Below are positions 23,421 to 34,934 of a DNA stretch of 64,000 bases, piece by piece. The DNA is from Ophioderma brevispina. Lineage: Eukaryota > Echinodermata > Ophiuroidea > Amphilepidida > Ophiodermatidae. The stretch is taken from the NCBI GenBank assembly GCA_023653785.1, contig JAMKCH010022346.1, forward strand, positions 1 to 64,000, read 5' to 3'. The first letter of the stretch is position 1. Each line of letters opens with the position of its first letter. The position numbers and the translations under genes were made by a program. The notes under the pieces are model-generated. The model did not search any database, was not told the DNA's origin, and saw only the letters and a list, made by a program, of their open reading frames with translations.

Positions 23421-23772
23421 AGTGTGTGCATTTCTATGGATGTAGCATCATGGCATTGATTAACCTGCTGCTGTTGTAGGAGCTTATAGAGTTGCTTTGT
23501 CTCAGTTTGAACATGGGGCCATTCCATGTCAATGTTCGAGATGTGCACTGCAGCACGTCATGGATTTTTTTCGCTTTAAGTGTGGTGGTAGACATTGATG
23601 AGATATAAACATCCTTTTGGGCGTCATAGTCCATTTCAGTTTCCCACTATTGGAAACTTGGAATTGGTAATTGGAAATTTAGAGAGAGTCACCATCAAAA
23701 GTGCTGCCCAGTGTGAAAGACAATGTTTTGAAGGTCACAGATAAGTAATGGAGACCCCACAACTTTGAAAAA

Positions 23773-24061
23773 CCAATGTTGACATTTGACACCACCCCTC
23801 TTCTTCAGATATGTTGATGATATATCATTAAACAACTTTTCTTGGAAGAACTAGCTTGGTGTCATTTTTTCACAACAAAATACTAAAGATTACCAGAATG
23901 CTTTGAGATTACCACACAAAGGTATATGTGACCCAGAGGTAATTGTATAGGGATATCATCAAAAGTGTCTCGTGCAAAGACACCAAGAGAGCAAGCTAGT
24001 TCTTTCAAGAATAGTTCTTTAATGGAGGAAAGTAGAGGGGTGATGTCGAATGTCAACATTG
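23773..24061. mobile_element. ~290-bp fold-back element
   Basis: The left arm CCAATGTTGACATTTGACAC through GAACTAGCTTGGTGTC (to about 23865) pairs with the right arm (23968-24061) with a few mismatches. The spacer is about 100 bp. No coding sequence. Confidence 0.75.
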
Positions 24062-24320
24062 ATTTTCAGGGGGTCAATATATGTCAAAATGCAATGCAAA
24101 ATTTGGATTTTTCAATGGGCTATAACTCACTTATTAATTTTGTGCTTATTATTGTACTGGTAGAAAGTCTTACTGTGTGATCCCCCCAAACTTTGTCCCA
24201 GATGAAAAATATTGCATTTTTAAACCCAAACAACTTTTAAAGTAACTTAACTATTGTGTTTTTGATGCCAGATTTGAATTTTACACCAAAAATATCCAAG
24301 ACAGTGATTTTCAAAGTTGT

Positions 24321-24365
24321 GTGCGCGCGCGCGCTCGCGCGCGTGTGTGTGTGTGTGTGGGTGGG
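24321..24365. repeat. Alternating CG/TG tract
   Basis: A run of alternating purine-pyrimidine (GCGCGCGCGC then GTGTGTGTGT, then GGGTGGGGG) with Z-DNA-forming composition. Confidence 0.85.
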
Positions 24366-24669
24366 GGTCCATTACATGTTTATGGCCCTCTCAAAATTAA
24401 CTTTTGCATCACACACCAATTTTGGTGTTGACCCCCCTCCTAAATTTCTGAATGGACCTGCGGGAGAACGAAAAGCGGTGAAATGCAGGATTTTCATTTT
24501 TCGTTTCTCATTAATATCACCATATAAAAAAGAAAAAAATTCCATGACATGTTGCCGTGGACATCTTGAGTGTTGACATGGAATAGCCCCATGGACATAG
24601 GAGAGAAGGACCTACAACAGACCAGTTTCAAAATAACACCCCAATTGTAGGCCCCTACGCTCTAAATTA

Positions 24670-24835
24670 CAAGGATTTAAAATAAATCCCAACAGATGTG
24701 ATTAGGGACCAATCCATTTTAGATTTAAAATTAAAATAGATTTTTAGATTTAAAATTAAATCTTATAGATTTAATTTTAAATCTAAAATGGATTGGTCTC
24801 TAATCACAATCTTTTGGGATTTATTTTAAAACCTT
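24670..24835. repeat. 166-bp AT-rich hairpin
   Basis: CAAGGATTTAAAATAAATCC at the left pairs with its inverse ending at 24835. Inner arms continue through ACCAATCCATTTTAGATTTA and its inverse to near the centre at about 24752. Only a few mismatches and small bulges occur. Probably a palindromic MITE. Confidence 0.85.
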
Positions 24836-25491
24836 GAAGTGTACATGCATGCGTGCATGCAAAATATGACAAAATCAATACAAGTTTCAGAGCGGCACAT
24901 TGAATTACTGAAATCCACATCAAGTTCGCCTCAGCAGTTTTCATCACCACAAATCAAGTTCTCAACGCATTCAGAATCAATCTAATTGAAAACCTTCGCT
25001 TTTGCCGAGATTCCAAGATTTTTTATTGAAGAATTTGAAATCTGTCGAATCTGTCTTATAGCAGATATTTTGAGGTTTTGAGCAATACAGGAACTTCCAT
25101 TGACATTCCAGAATAGTCAACCGGTAATCTAAAACTTCAGACTACGCCAAATATACCACATAGTCGAAAATACTTGTTTTCCAATTGAAAAACTAGAAGT
25201 TTCTTGAATTATTGGTAATAGACTTGGAAGTATCGGTCGAGAAACTTGTTCTCTCCCTCCCACAAATGTATAATTGGTTTTTTTTAATTGAAAACCTGAG
25301 TGTAATATTTAGTTGAGAATATTTGATTATCGGGGATAAAATTAATGGAATATTGGTTAAGGTTTTCGAATTCATAAGGGTGTCAGAAAGAAGGGTGTCA
25401 CCTTATAGAAACACCCAGAAAATATCCAGATTATTTGGAATGGACTTTACCATTCCCGGCAAGATGACCGCTAATCCAAAAGGTGGAAGAC

Positions 25492-27156
25492 CTCTATTGG
25501 TCGAACTTCACGCTCTATTGGTCGAACTTCACGCTCTATTGGTCGAACTTCACGCTCTATAGGTCAAACTTTACGTCACGTCGATGTACAAATCTGACGA
25601 CGATCTATACTTCACGCTCTATAGGTCAAACTTCACGCTCTTAAGTCAAACTTCACGTCACGTCGATGTACAAATCTGACGACGATCTATACTTCACGCA
25701 CGTCGATGTACAAAAAAAGTGCTTAGGTTTCATGAACTCTACTCACCATTATGTGATAGATTATGTATCAAGGTTAGTGACAAAATTACAAAATTTGTGA
25801 AGGGTAGGGGTTCTGGGGTTTTAAATGCTGTTTTTTTTTTCATGATTTGCATACGTTTTAAATTTGAAGGGAACCCTCTATTTGTAGATTAGTGACAATC
25901 GCTAGCGTAGGTCTGATCACACTGGCTATGTGAACATTGGGGGAAATGCAACAATGATATAACATAAGCATGACGCACATATTTTTATGTGCGTGTACTC
26001 GCAGAACAAGGGGGGCAGTTAACTTTTTTTAGGTAGGGATGTACAGCCCCGATTTACGAATTTGGGGGCTTGGGAACTGAATTTGTCTCTGAAAGTAGGG
26101 TCTTAAGGTGCATTTCATGATCCTAGCCAGGGGTGCACTAGCTTTTAAAACTGGGGGTCAAAATCTTGCATTTCCTGAATAAAGAGGTACAGAGCTCAAA
26201 TTTTCAGGATTTTTGTTTCTCATGAGTATCTTTTAGTTCACCAAAAAAAGAAATCCATGAGGTGATGGTGTACGCGATTTGTTGAATTGGCATGGAATGA
26301 CCCTGCTACAATTTTAAAATTGATACATCAGGGTAATTATGAATGGAGTCGCATGGTCATGATATTATGTGACCTCAATTACATAGTAGCCAACTAGTTC
26401 CGCAATATTGGATAGTAAATATATTTTGTGAAATGAAGCTTTGCAATTTATAAATGAAGGGTGTTTTGCATCCATGGGTATAGTCCTTGTGTGAACTTCA
26501 GCTTGAAGAGCAGTAGCGGTAATAATTTTCATTCATCTTTGTTCTTGTGTGGACACTTGTAAGTTTGCTACTAAAATAAAAACAGACTGCAAAGCAAATG
26601 GAGGAAGTTACAGTATAAACTAGCGCTGTTGGAATCAGGACTTGTGATGAAATGGCCACTGATGAAGTAATGTAATTTTTTTTAAAAATTGGTATGAGAT
26701 GAGAGTATGGGTCATTATTTCAAATATGATTAACAAAATCAGTATAAATCATGTAAATTAATGACATCAATTTAAAGAGACACTCTTTCAAAAACTACAT
26801 TTTTCATGGTTGCAATGCTTTTACATGTTTGTACTCTCATCTGAAATTTAAACACGAACCGTATTTCAAAATGCCTTCGGAACCAAATTATGAAGCGCCG
26901 TCTCCCACAATTGGAAAAAGGAAAAAAAAAAAAAAAAAAGATTGGCGTCATATTAAACTACATTGGCGTCCGATAAAATAGATCGGCGTCCGATTTTGCA
27001 CATTGATGTCACAAAACCATCGACGTGCGTGAAATTTAGATCGTCGTCAGATTTGTACATCGACGTGACGTGAAGTTTGACCTATAGAGCGTGAAGTTCG
27101 ACCAATAGAGCGTGAAGTTCGACCAATAGAGCGTGAAGTTTGACCTATAGAGCGTG
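25492..27156. mobile_element. FB-like element 1: minisatellite inverted arms
   Basis: The left arm (25492-about 25710) is made of 21-bp units, TCTATTGGTCGAACTTCACG and variants, followed by a CGTCGATGTACAAATCTGAC block. The right arm (about 27018-27156) is the same set of units in inverse order and orientation. The 1.3-kb centre has no recognised gene. Inverted arms built of short tandem repeats are the hallmark of Drosophila FB and Galileo elements, and that is the comparison I draw. No target duplication was identified. Confidence 0.72.
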
Positions 27157-27174
27157 CAAACTGGTATTTATGTC

Positions 27175-27391
27175 CAGTGGCGTAACAGGCGGGGGGGGGG
27201 GGGGGCAGGGGGGGCAGGTTGCCCCCCTGACGACTTTGGCCGGGAAAAAAATTGCAAAAAATCATGCTAAATCAGCCGTTTTTTAGCCCTCTGACCGGGA
27301 AAAATTGGCCTTTTGACCCCCCCTAAGAGGGAAAATTTCCCAAGACCGGGAAATTTGCCCCCTCAGAGCGGTCAGGCCCGTTACGCCACTG
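27175..27391. mobile_element. hAT-type MITE, 217 bp, with 8-bp target duplication
   Basis: The ends CAGTGGCGTAAC and GTTACGCCACTG are perfect inverted repeats. TTTATGTC flanks it on both sides (27167-27174 and 27392-27399), an exact 8-bp target-site duplication as made by hAT transposases. The interior contains a long G run and no coding sequence. Confidence 0.95.
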
Positions 27392-27642
27392 TTTATGTCC
27401 GCTCTGGCATTGCATATATCGCTACATGGATAGTCGCTTCCTACCTCGTATGTATAATACCAAAGACCACCTCACACGTCATTGTTAATGGTACCAGACG
27501 TTGGACAAATCATTTGCAACTTTGAGGGAATAAGGGTCAAGTTTCAATAGATTTTTAGGTAAACTTCCAACCATATGTTAGGTAATTTCGTGAATACAAA
27601 CTTTTCTTTCACGTTTTCCCGACACCTCTACCTTCTCTAATA

Positions 27643-28221
27643 TTAAAGGGATTAGCAGCGATATTGCGAGAGAATCGAAAAATGTGGAAAAAAAAAAAAA
27701 AAAAAAAATGCATTCGTTTTAACTTATAAATCAGGGATAAGTGTGTACAATTTCATATAACGGCTTTAATGTAGAAACAACCACCAAATAGTGAAAAAAA
27801 TGGAAGTATTGAGAAAAATTTGTCATACCGTCTCCCATAAAAAGTATACAGCGATGACGCCTCAAAATCTTCAATAAACAGCGGATTGTGGTTTGTTTAC
27901 CAGTAGCACAGCACTAAACAAAGATCAACCACCTCTGTGTTTGAGGTCAAACTGTATGATCATGGTGATTCAAATCTGGGATATTCACCGAGAACGGCAC
28001 AGAAAGGCTTTTTTGATCTCAAGTCGGAATTTTGATACGCACGTATAGAAATTAAAAGAATACAGATATAAAAAGTGCTGCCGTGTCTTTAATACGCGGA
28101 TTTCAAGCCAATTCACTTGACAGGTTATGATTGCATATCCATGCCAGTAACAAAATATAAAAAAAATGAATTTTGAGGATGTTTCGATGTTTCGGATTGC
28201 AACTCCGCTGCTCTCCTTTAA
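27643..28221. mobile_element. TTAA MITE family 4
   Basis: TTAAAGGGATTAGCAGCGAT at the left pairs imperfectly with the inverse of GCTGCTCTCCTTTAA at the right. About 579 bp. It contains an A run at about 27690-27709. No coding sequence. Confidence 0.62.
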
Positions 28222-28260
28222 TAAAAACGAGGGTCTAAGCTAATTGGATTGGCAGTAGTT

Positions 28261-28408
28261 ACAAAATCGTTTATTTTATGATAAATACGCATTATTTAGC
28301 ATTCTCGTTCGCAGGTTTAGTTTCCTAGACAATTACCAACATAACTGTGCGAAGATATCAAATTTTGAAAATTGGGCGCTCTTCAAAAAATGTGCTGTTA
28401 TTGCTTGA
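28261..28408 (+). mobile_element. TTAA MITE family 1, 3' fragment
   Basis: It matches the last 150 bp of the element at 20202-20754 (TACAAAATCG...CATTCTCGTTCGCAGGT...CTCTTCAAAAAATGTGCT). The terminal TTAA has become TTGA and the 5' part is absent. Confidence 0.85.
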
Positions 28409-28523
28409 ACTGAACTATTTTATCATTTATAGACTTCAGATTAACAAATGACACTATGTAATAAAAAATAACGCGTTTAATATAATGTGTTTTTTTTTAA
28501 TCACGGAAAACGCAAATACTCAC

Positions 28524-29671
28524 CCCTGTGTAGATTGAATTTAGCAGCATAACGCATAACTTCTTAAATCTCTGTATCCATAAATTATTAACTTAAACGT
28601 TCTTCATCACGTGCTCTATGCTATGTACGTCTGGCGGAACCATATTGCCTAGAATGCACATGTCACCACTGTCACTTGTTAGTACTCCCCAATCAGCCAT
28701 TGATAAGCCGTCAAAGGTAAGAGTAGACACGTAGGCGCATTTGATAGTGACGTGTATGAAATTTCTAAATGACCGGGATTCAAACACTGGGAAAGAGACA
28801 TTACCAGAAAAGAAGTCTACTGACGGAACCAAAACCATTGACGCTTCACCTTCAGCTCTTCTGCTGCGTTTCATGTATTGCATTACGAGGACTGGCTTGT
28901 CAGAGGATATTTCAAGAACTGTGGCATTTTTGATATCAATTTCATGCATATCTCCTGCATTGAGCTGAACAACATCATTATTAGAAATGCTCACCCTGGT
29001 CACATTTTCAACGCCAATAACGCGACATATGTAGCCTGAGTCGCGTCCCAAGAACGGCCCTACTATAAAGTTTTGTCCAATTTGTTCGACGGATGGTAAC
29101 TGCTCTAATAGGATATCACAATACCGGGAATTTTGCACAAACACGCATTGAGATGAACCAGCTACAACAGCTATAGATTGGTTTGCAACAATACGGGTAC
29201 CTGTAGGGTCTACCTCCGTTCTTAAATATGTCTGATGGAGTTGAAGGTTAACTGTGTACGTGCTTTTTCCTTTCGGTGTTATTTCAATGGAGGTTGGGCT
29301 ACCAAGTGAGCTGATTGCAAAATATGACGAGCCATAAGCAGTTGCTTCCAAAGACGCTATGTAATACGTATTTCCAAGTCTTGCCGTTGGAAGGGCCAAA
29401 AACCCATCTCCAGCATCATTGAAAGAATAAGAGACATGCACCGAAATTGGTCTTGTGGATTGAATAGTAACAGTGTCTCGTTTGACACCAGTTTTTTGTG
29501 AACGACACGCTAACCTTTCTATACCTGGTATATCCTGTACGACCATTTCATTTTTGGTCACATTACGCTGTCGCCTGAAGTTCATGGATGCAACACTAAT
29601 ATCGACATTGGCAGTGTCTTTTACAGACGTCGTCAATACAACCATAGCACCACCTGATTCACCACATAATG
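28524..29671 (-). pseudogene. IgGFc-binding N-terminal domain exon, frame-broken near its end
   Basis: About 355 codons on the minus strand encode an IgGFc-binding protein N-terminal domain (Pfam IgGFc_binding). Visible hallmarks are VVLTTSVKDTANV at the start, SVHVSYSFNDAGDGFLALP, the GTRIVANQSIAVVAGSSQC segment, LLEQLPSVEQIGQNFIVGPF, and KPVLVMQYMKR. Six Cys and five N-glycosylation sites (NVT twice, NQS, NAT, NVS) fit an extracellular protein. The best phase-1 acceptor is CCACCACCAG|CATTATG (29671). A strong phase-1 donor, CACAGGG|GTGAGT, lies at 28524. Between the stop at 28593-28595 and that donor the family's IYGYRDLRSYA tail is present but shifted: one break falls near 28594, and a 7-bp tandem duplication (GTTATGC twice, about 28546-28559) makes the second. 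Either the exon is decaying, or assembly errors hide an intact one. These proteins are expanded in echinoderms. Confidence 0.85.
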
Positions 29672-30604
29672 CTGGTGGTGGTGGTGGGATGGCGAAAACA
29701 ATTCTTGCCCTTCAACATCAGCACTGCTCTCTTTAAAAGAAATCAAAAACAATATTTTCATGTTATAGTCAGGTTTGTTATGTAATTTCGTTGTCTTTTT
29801 ATAGGTCTATCATCACTTCGTCTAATTCCATTTCGTCTAATAACCACTTGGTCTAACACCATTTTGTCTAAACCCAGATGGTCTAATTGCCACATAGGCT
29901 AATAACAACTTCGTCTATTGTCATATGATCTAATGACCAGTTGGTCTAATTGCCAGTTTGTCTACAACCATTTCGTCTAATATCCAACAGGTCTAATTTC
30001 CACTTCGTCTAATATCATTTGGTCTACACCCATTTAGTCTAATAACCAGTTGTCTAATATCCATTTAGTCTAAACCCATTTTGTCTAAACCCATTTTATC
30101 TAATGATCAGTTGGGCTAATAATCATTTGGTCTAAACCCATTTTGTCTAAACCCATTTCGTCTAATGATCAGTTGGTCTAATGACCATTTAGTCTAAACC
30201 CATCTTGTCTAAACCGATTTCGAGTAATGACCAGTTGTTTAAATAAGCATTTGCTTTGAACCCAAAACAATTACATTTTTCCTCTCTTTCTCTATTTTAA
30301 CGAGGCACCATGATAAGTGTATTGCGGTGGCAACGTTACCTGTTGCGGAGGGGCGGGGATTCATGAATATTACCCTTCGGTTGCTAAAAAACTAAAAACA
30401 AGTTTGAAAACATTATTCCAAGTGCCATTTAGCATGATTGTGAGCAACATTCTGCATTTTCATTCATCCTTTCCAATAAAATTGACGTCATAGAGAGAAT
30501 GGAGCAATTGAAATTGTTTTGTTCATAAATCGTCATTTGAGGGCAACAAACTCGTAACTGACATTTTTGTCGAAATTGTTTTTTTATATATAGTATGAAA
30601 AAGG

Positions 30605-31300
30605 AGGTCATTACGCATAATTCGATATGCATTTCAAGAGAGAGTCAATTTATTGCAGAGTTATTAGGCAAAATGGCCTATTTAAGGTGGCTATCCCACT
30701 TTTGTTGCACTCACAGAAATTCCATTTTGGGCAATACATACTAGTTACGTATATGACGACGTTTGATTTTTTTAGTAAAGCGATTGTTTTTAAAAAAGTG
30801 TGTAAATTAAAAACTCTTTTTTCAAAAGTGAATTTAAATTTTTTGTAAATGTTTTCTTTTGCCTATTTTGGCCAAAACCCAATGAAGATATCAACAAATG
30901 CAGTTACAACCGTCTTCCACTCAATATTACTCTTTAATTATTTTACAAAAAGTAAATGAATACGCATAATTTAAAAATATAAAAAAGGGGGGGGCCTTCA
31001 ATTTATTGCCACCAGAGTATTAGGACAATAGGCTTATTTAGGTGTGATACTATTTGTTGCACTAAATATTGAATTTCTTTTGAGTGCAACAAAGTTGTAA
31101 CTGTTAGATACGACGTTGTTGCACTATACGGGAAATCATGCGTGTAGTTACGCCATTTTATTAGCTAATACTTCTTAAAAATAGTCGATTTAAGTGATAA
31201 ATAAAAATATTCATAAACATATCACAAAAATGCCTGTCCTGTAAAATCATGAAAATGTAGATACGACTTTGGTGCACTCACATGACGAAATGTTCTCCAA
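30605..31300. repeat. Two-unit direct repeat, ~355-bp offset
   Basis: TACGCATAATTcga near 30613 and TACGCATAATTTA near 30962 begin similar stretches (CAATTTATTGC, GGC(C)TATTTAGG, TTTTGTTGCACT). A third weaker echo (GTAGATACGACTTTGGTGCA) lies near 31258. No gene is visible. The frame at 31501-31707 has no recognisable product. Confidence 0.5.
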
Positions 31301-32010
31301 AATTAGGTTCAAGACAAGTTTGTATTCTGTCATAAAACTTTACTTTCCCAAATCATTTTACATCTATTGTTTCTCCTTATTTGCAAAAGGCAGTCGTAGC
31401 AACTGGACAAAAATGTGCCCCAGAGGTATGTGATATCTTGGTCCATGCATATGTAATTTAGTTCATCTCTCGCTCAGTGCTAAACTTTGTAAATGAATAA
31501 TTGTGGTTAAAAAGTTTGATGTTTTGGTTGGGAGATGAAAAAGAGCTAAGCTGGCCAACTTCAAAAGTTTATCAACTCGATGCACCCTACTTTAAAGTTT
31601 ATACAAGTGTTGCAACATTTGAAATCGACTTTCTAAACGTAAATGCAGGTGTAGAAGATTTAAAAACCTATACAGATCCTGGATATGTAACAGCAAACCT
31701 AATGTGATACCTATCAATAGGCCCCTTGTGCATAGGCCTAGTAAATATTCGGGTACTAGAGTCCTTCGCCCAAATTGCATTATTACTATAGGCTACGTCA
31801 GTTATGGTTGCATGTCATAAACTGGTCCTATAACATGTCCTCCACCCCCCAAAAAAGCCAGAACATCCTAAAGATAATTTCCATCATTACTTCTTAAAGA
31901 TTCTTTATGAAGTAAATTTCTTAAAGATTCTTTATAAAGAATTTAAAATCTGTCAAAGGTGTATAATTCTTTCGCCGTTTTCACTCAACTATGGCAACCA
32001 TATTAACCCG

Positions 32011-32941
32011 GGAGCTAGCACACATTTGCAACACATCTCAAGTACAAAAGGTTTGAGTGATTAAATATGTTGACAGACTGACAGGGATCCCTGAAACGTG
32101 ATTCTTAAGTGCCGCAAATGGTGCCTTACGGAGAGGGGGCCAAAACAAAGTTTGTACAGGGGTCAAATTTTTAAATTGATCCAATCATGTTGAAAAGCAC
32201 ACGATGTTCTGTGTCTAACCATAAGGATTCAGAAAGGGTATAGTTTGTAATATGTACAGCCTAAAGTTCAGAGTTATAGGCTAAAAACAGCAAAAATCAA
32301 TAATAAGGGTCAATTTCAGTTGTACAGGGGTCAAATTTTAAAGTTGCTCCGATTTGGATAAAAATGGTGCAAATTATTGGTGGAGTTCATAGGGTTAAAA
32401 ATAAGGAATAGTTTACTGTCTTAAATGCTTAGTTTCCGATGTAGGGGGCACAGAAGGTCAACGTCCATTGCATTCAATGGGCCTTGATCTTGTTACCCCA
32501 CCCCCCTACTTTCTTAAGCAAGCATTTCAGACACTCAAAACTATTCCTTATTTTAATCCTATGAGCTCCACCAATAATTTGCACCATTTTTTATTTAAAT
32601 CGGAGCAATTTTAAAATTTGACCCCTGTACAACTGAAATTGACCCTTTTTATTGATTTTTGCTGTTTTTAGCCTCTAACTCTGAAACTTTAGGCTGTACA
32701 TATTACAAACTATACCTTTTCTGAATCCTTGTGGTTAGACACATAATATGGTATACTTTTCAACATGATTGGATCAATTTAAAAATTTGACCCGTGTACA
32801 ATCTTTGTCTTGGTCCCCTCTCTTAAGGCACCACTTGCGGCACTTATGAATCGCGTTTTAGGGGTTCCTGTCAGGCTGTCTACATATTTAATCACTCAGA
32901 CCTTTTGTACTTGAGATGTGTTACAAATGTGTGCTAGCTCC
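32011..32941. mobile_element. Fold-back element, ~404-bp arms
   Basis: The left arm 32011-32414 and right arm 32537-32941 are inverse copies with few differences (GGAGCTAGCACACATTTG... and its inverse, TTTGACCCCTGTAC...). The 122-bp spacer contains TTTCCGATGTAGGGGGC and GTCCATTGCATTCAATGG. A one-armed copy sits at 6874-7380. No coding sequence. Confidence 0.93.
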
Positions 32942-33733
32942 AGGGCTATATCAAAAATCCGGCTCTATGGTTTTCTGTGTACTATACCTATGCACGTTCT
33001 CCCCGGCCCAAGTATGGTGTAAATGCAAGTTACCGGTAAGCAGTTACGTTTGTTCCCGTGCTTAGCCAATCATTTACCATGGCAACAAGATCAAAATAAT
33101 TCCCATGTTTCAAAACTTTTCAACATGGGCTACAATATGATATACGACATGCGTAAGTAATATATTGGTAAAGTCAAGAAAATTCCAGTCGAAGGTAGAG
33201 GTAAAGAAACGTAGACCCCCCCCCCTTAATATGATGCACAAAACGACTTACTCATTTGAGATTTAATATTGGAAAAAAAGTCGATTGTATCATTTTTTAG
33301 ACAGGCTGTATTGTAATATGGTGCCCTCTATATACACGCATTAGACAAAATGAGGACAAGACGAAATGGCATTAGACAAAATGACATTAGTCGAACTGGC
33401 TTTAGACAATCTGGTGATTAGACCAAATGGGCATTAGACGAAATGACATTAGACGAAATGGTTTTAGACAATCTGGGGATTAGACCAAATGGGCAGTAGA
33501 CGAAATGGCATTAGACGGAATGGTTTTAGACAATGTGGTAATTATATCAAGTGGGCATTAGATAAAATGGCATTAGCCGATGCGGTGATTAGATGAAATG
33601 GTATTTAGTCCAAATGGTTATTAGACAAAATGAAATTAGAGTATGTGGGTATTAGACTATGTGGTTTTAGACAAAATGGTATTAGACTATCTGGATATTA
33701 GACGAAATGATATTAGACGAAGTGGCAGATTAG

Positions 33734-34560
33734 GAAAACTATACATTTTCTGAAAGCGTATGGTTCACCAAATAAGAGACTAGTAGAAGCATTATTCTGG
33801 TGTCTATACCCATGTTTTAAGGGTCAAGGAATCCAATAAGATCAGCGTAGCAAATCAGTGTCGAGAAGAAAATTGGGCTATTTATTGACTGCAGAATAAA
33901 TGTGATGCTATTTAACCCCACAAAATTCAGTCACAATTTACAATCGATGCCCTCTACGTCCTCATCACTCATAACAAGCATTTGAAATATAAATTAGTTT
34001 GATACATGTATCAGTCTCTGGAGGAGTTCAATGAATCATACATATAGTCTCCATATGAAGGAACAGCCATCGGTGACAAACTTTTGAGGTTTAAAGTATT
34101 GTCTATTTGTAGACCAAAATATGCCCTATTTTGACAAAGTGTTTAAAATAAAACTTACCATCCATTATCACCGGCTTTTACACCCTTAAGATACCACTTT
34201 ATTTGAAATAAACATAGACATACCCTTATCATTTTGGGGAGTTATTTGCTTAGTTGGTCGCGGGCATTTCAATGTGAATCCCGTGGATAGGGGTAAAAAC
34301 TGACTACTTGATTCAAAAGACTGTAGCTCGGCCTATACTTATCAAAATGGCGGACACTATCAGGGTCAAGTTTTTTGACTCACCCTGTATCAATTAAGGT
34401 AGAAGCGTTTATTGTCTGTTTGGCCTAAATACGATAATATGATAGATTTAAAGAGTAATGAACCTTGAGGTAAAACACATATCATATAATCTATAGTATA
34501 AGAAACAGTAGCACAATCTAATAAAAACAATTACCTGAGACAATATATGCCAATTTAAGG
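33734..34560. other. No gene seen
   Basis: AT-rich and unique-looking. A short TTTTTTGACTCACCCTGTA near 34370 resembles an end of a common DNA transposon type, but no partner end was found. Confidence 0.4.
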
Positions 34561-34566
34561 ACATGC

Positions 34567-34927
34567 TCAACTCTTTGGAAGTAGTAGTTTCACTGCTTTT
34601 TTAAAAGTAACGATGGACCTGGAGTGGCGAACAGGGATGGCCAAAGACTTCCATAGGCTAGGGGCTGCATTGATAAAAGCCCTATTACCCACTGACCTGA
34701 GGAGCGTCTTGTTATCTTCAGACCACAAGACTGGCCTGCTAGGATTATACAAAGAGATATCCGGACAAGTATGATGGCAATTGTCCAGAAATACCCTTGT
34801 AGGTAAGAAGCATAAAGGCAATATGCTCACTGATCAGTAGCCAATGGAGCTCTTTGAGGAATGGAGTAGTTGGTGTCCTACTTTCCTTCTTGTTAGAGTA
34901 TGGGATTGGCCTATATGCCTTTGGCAC
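34567..34927 (-). pseudogene. CR1/L2-like LINE ORF2 3' fragment
   Basis: Two overlapping minus-strand frames carry typical C-terminal non-LTR phrases: LKELHWLLISEHI...LLTYKGISGQLPSYL, then (after a frameshift) the block containing NRAFINAAPSLWKSLAIP and VTFKKAVKLLL. This is the segment downstream of the reverse transcriptase in CR1/L2-clade elements, so the copy is strongly 5'-truncated. It directly abuts the hAT element at 34935. Confidence 0.85.
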
Positions 34928-34934
34928 TTAAAAT

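Larger units (their letters stand above)
29805..33733. mobile_element. FB-like element 2: GTCTAAT minisatellite arms, ~3.9 kb
   Basis: The left arm (29805-about 30243) consists of about 27 units of 15-16 bp such as CATTTCGTCTAATAACC. The right arm (about 33339-33733) consists of the inverse units (ATTAGACGAAATGGC). The two outer ends align unit by unit (ACTTCGTCTAAT then CATTTCGTCTAAT), so they behave as terminal inverted repeats of a single structure. The centre contains another fold-back element (32011-32941) and a two-unit repeat (30605-31300). No transposase was recognised. Confidence 0.65.

Noticed and set aside
28741..28968. Plus-strand open frames opposite the IgGFc exon
   Set aside because: They are shadows of the minus-strand coding sequence.
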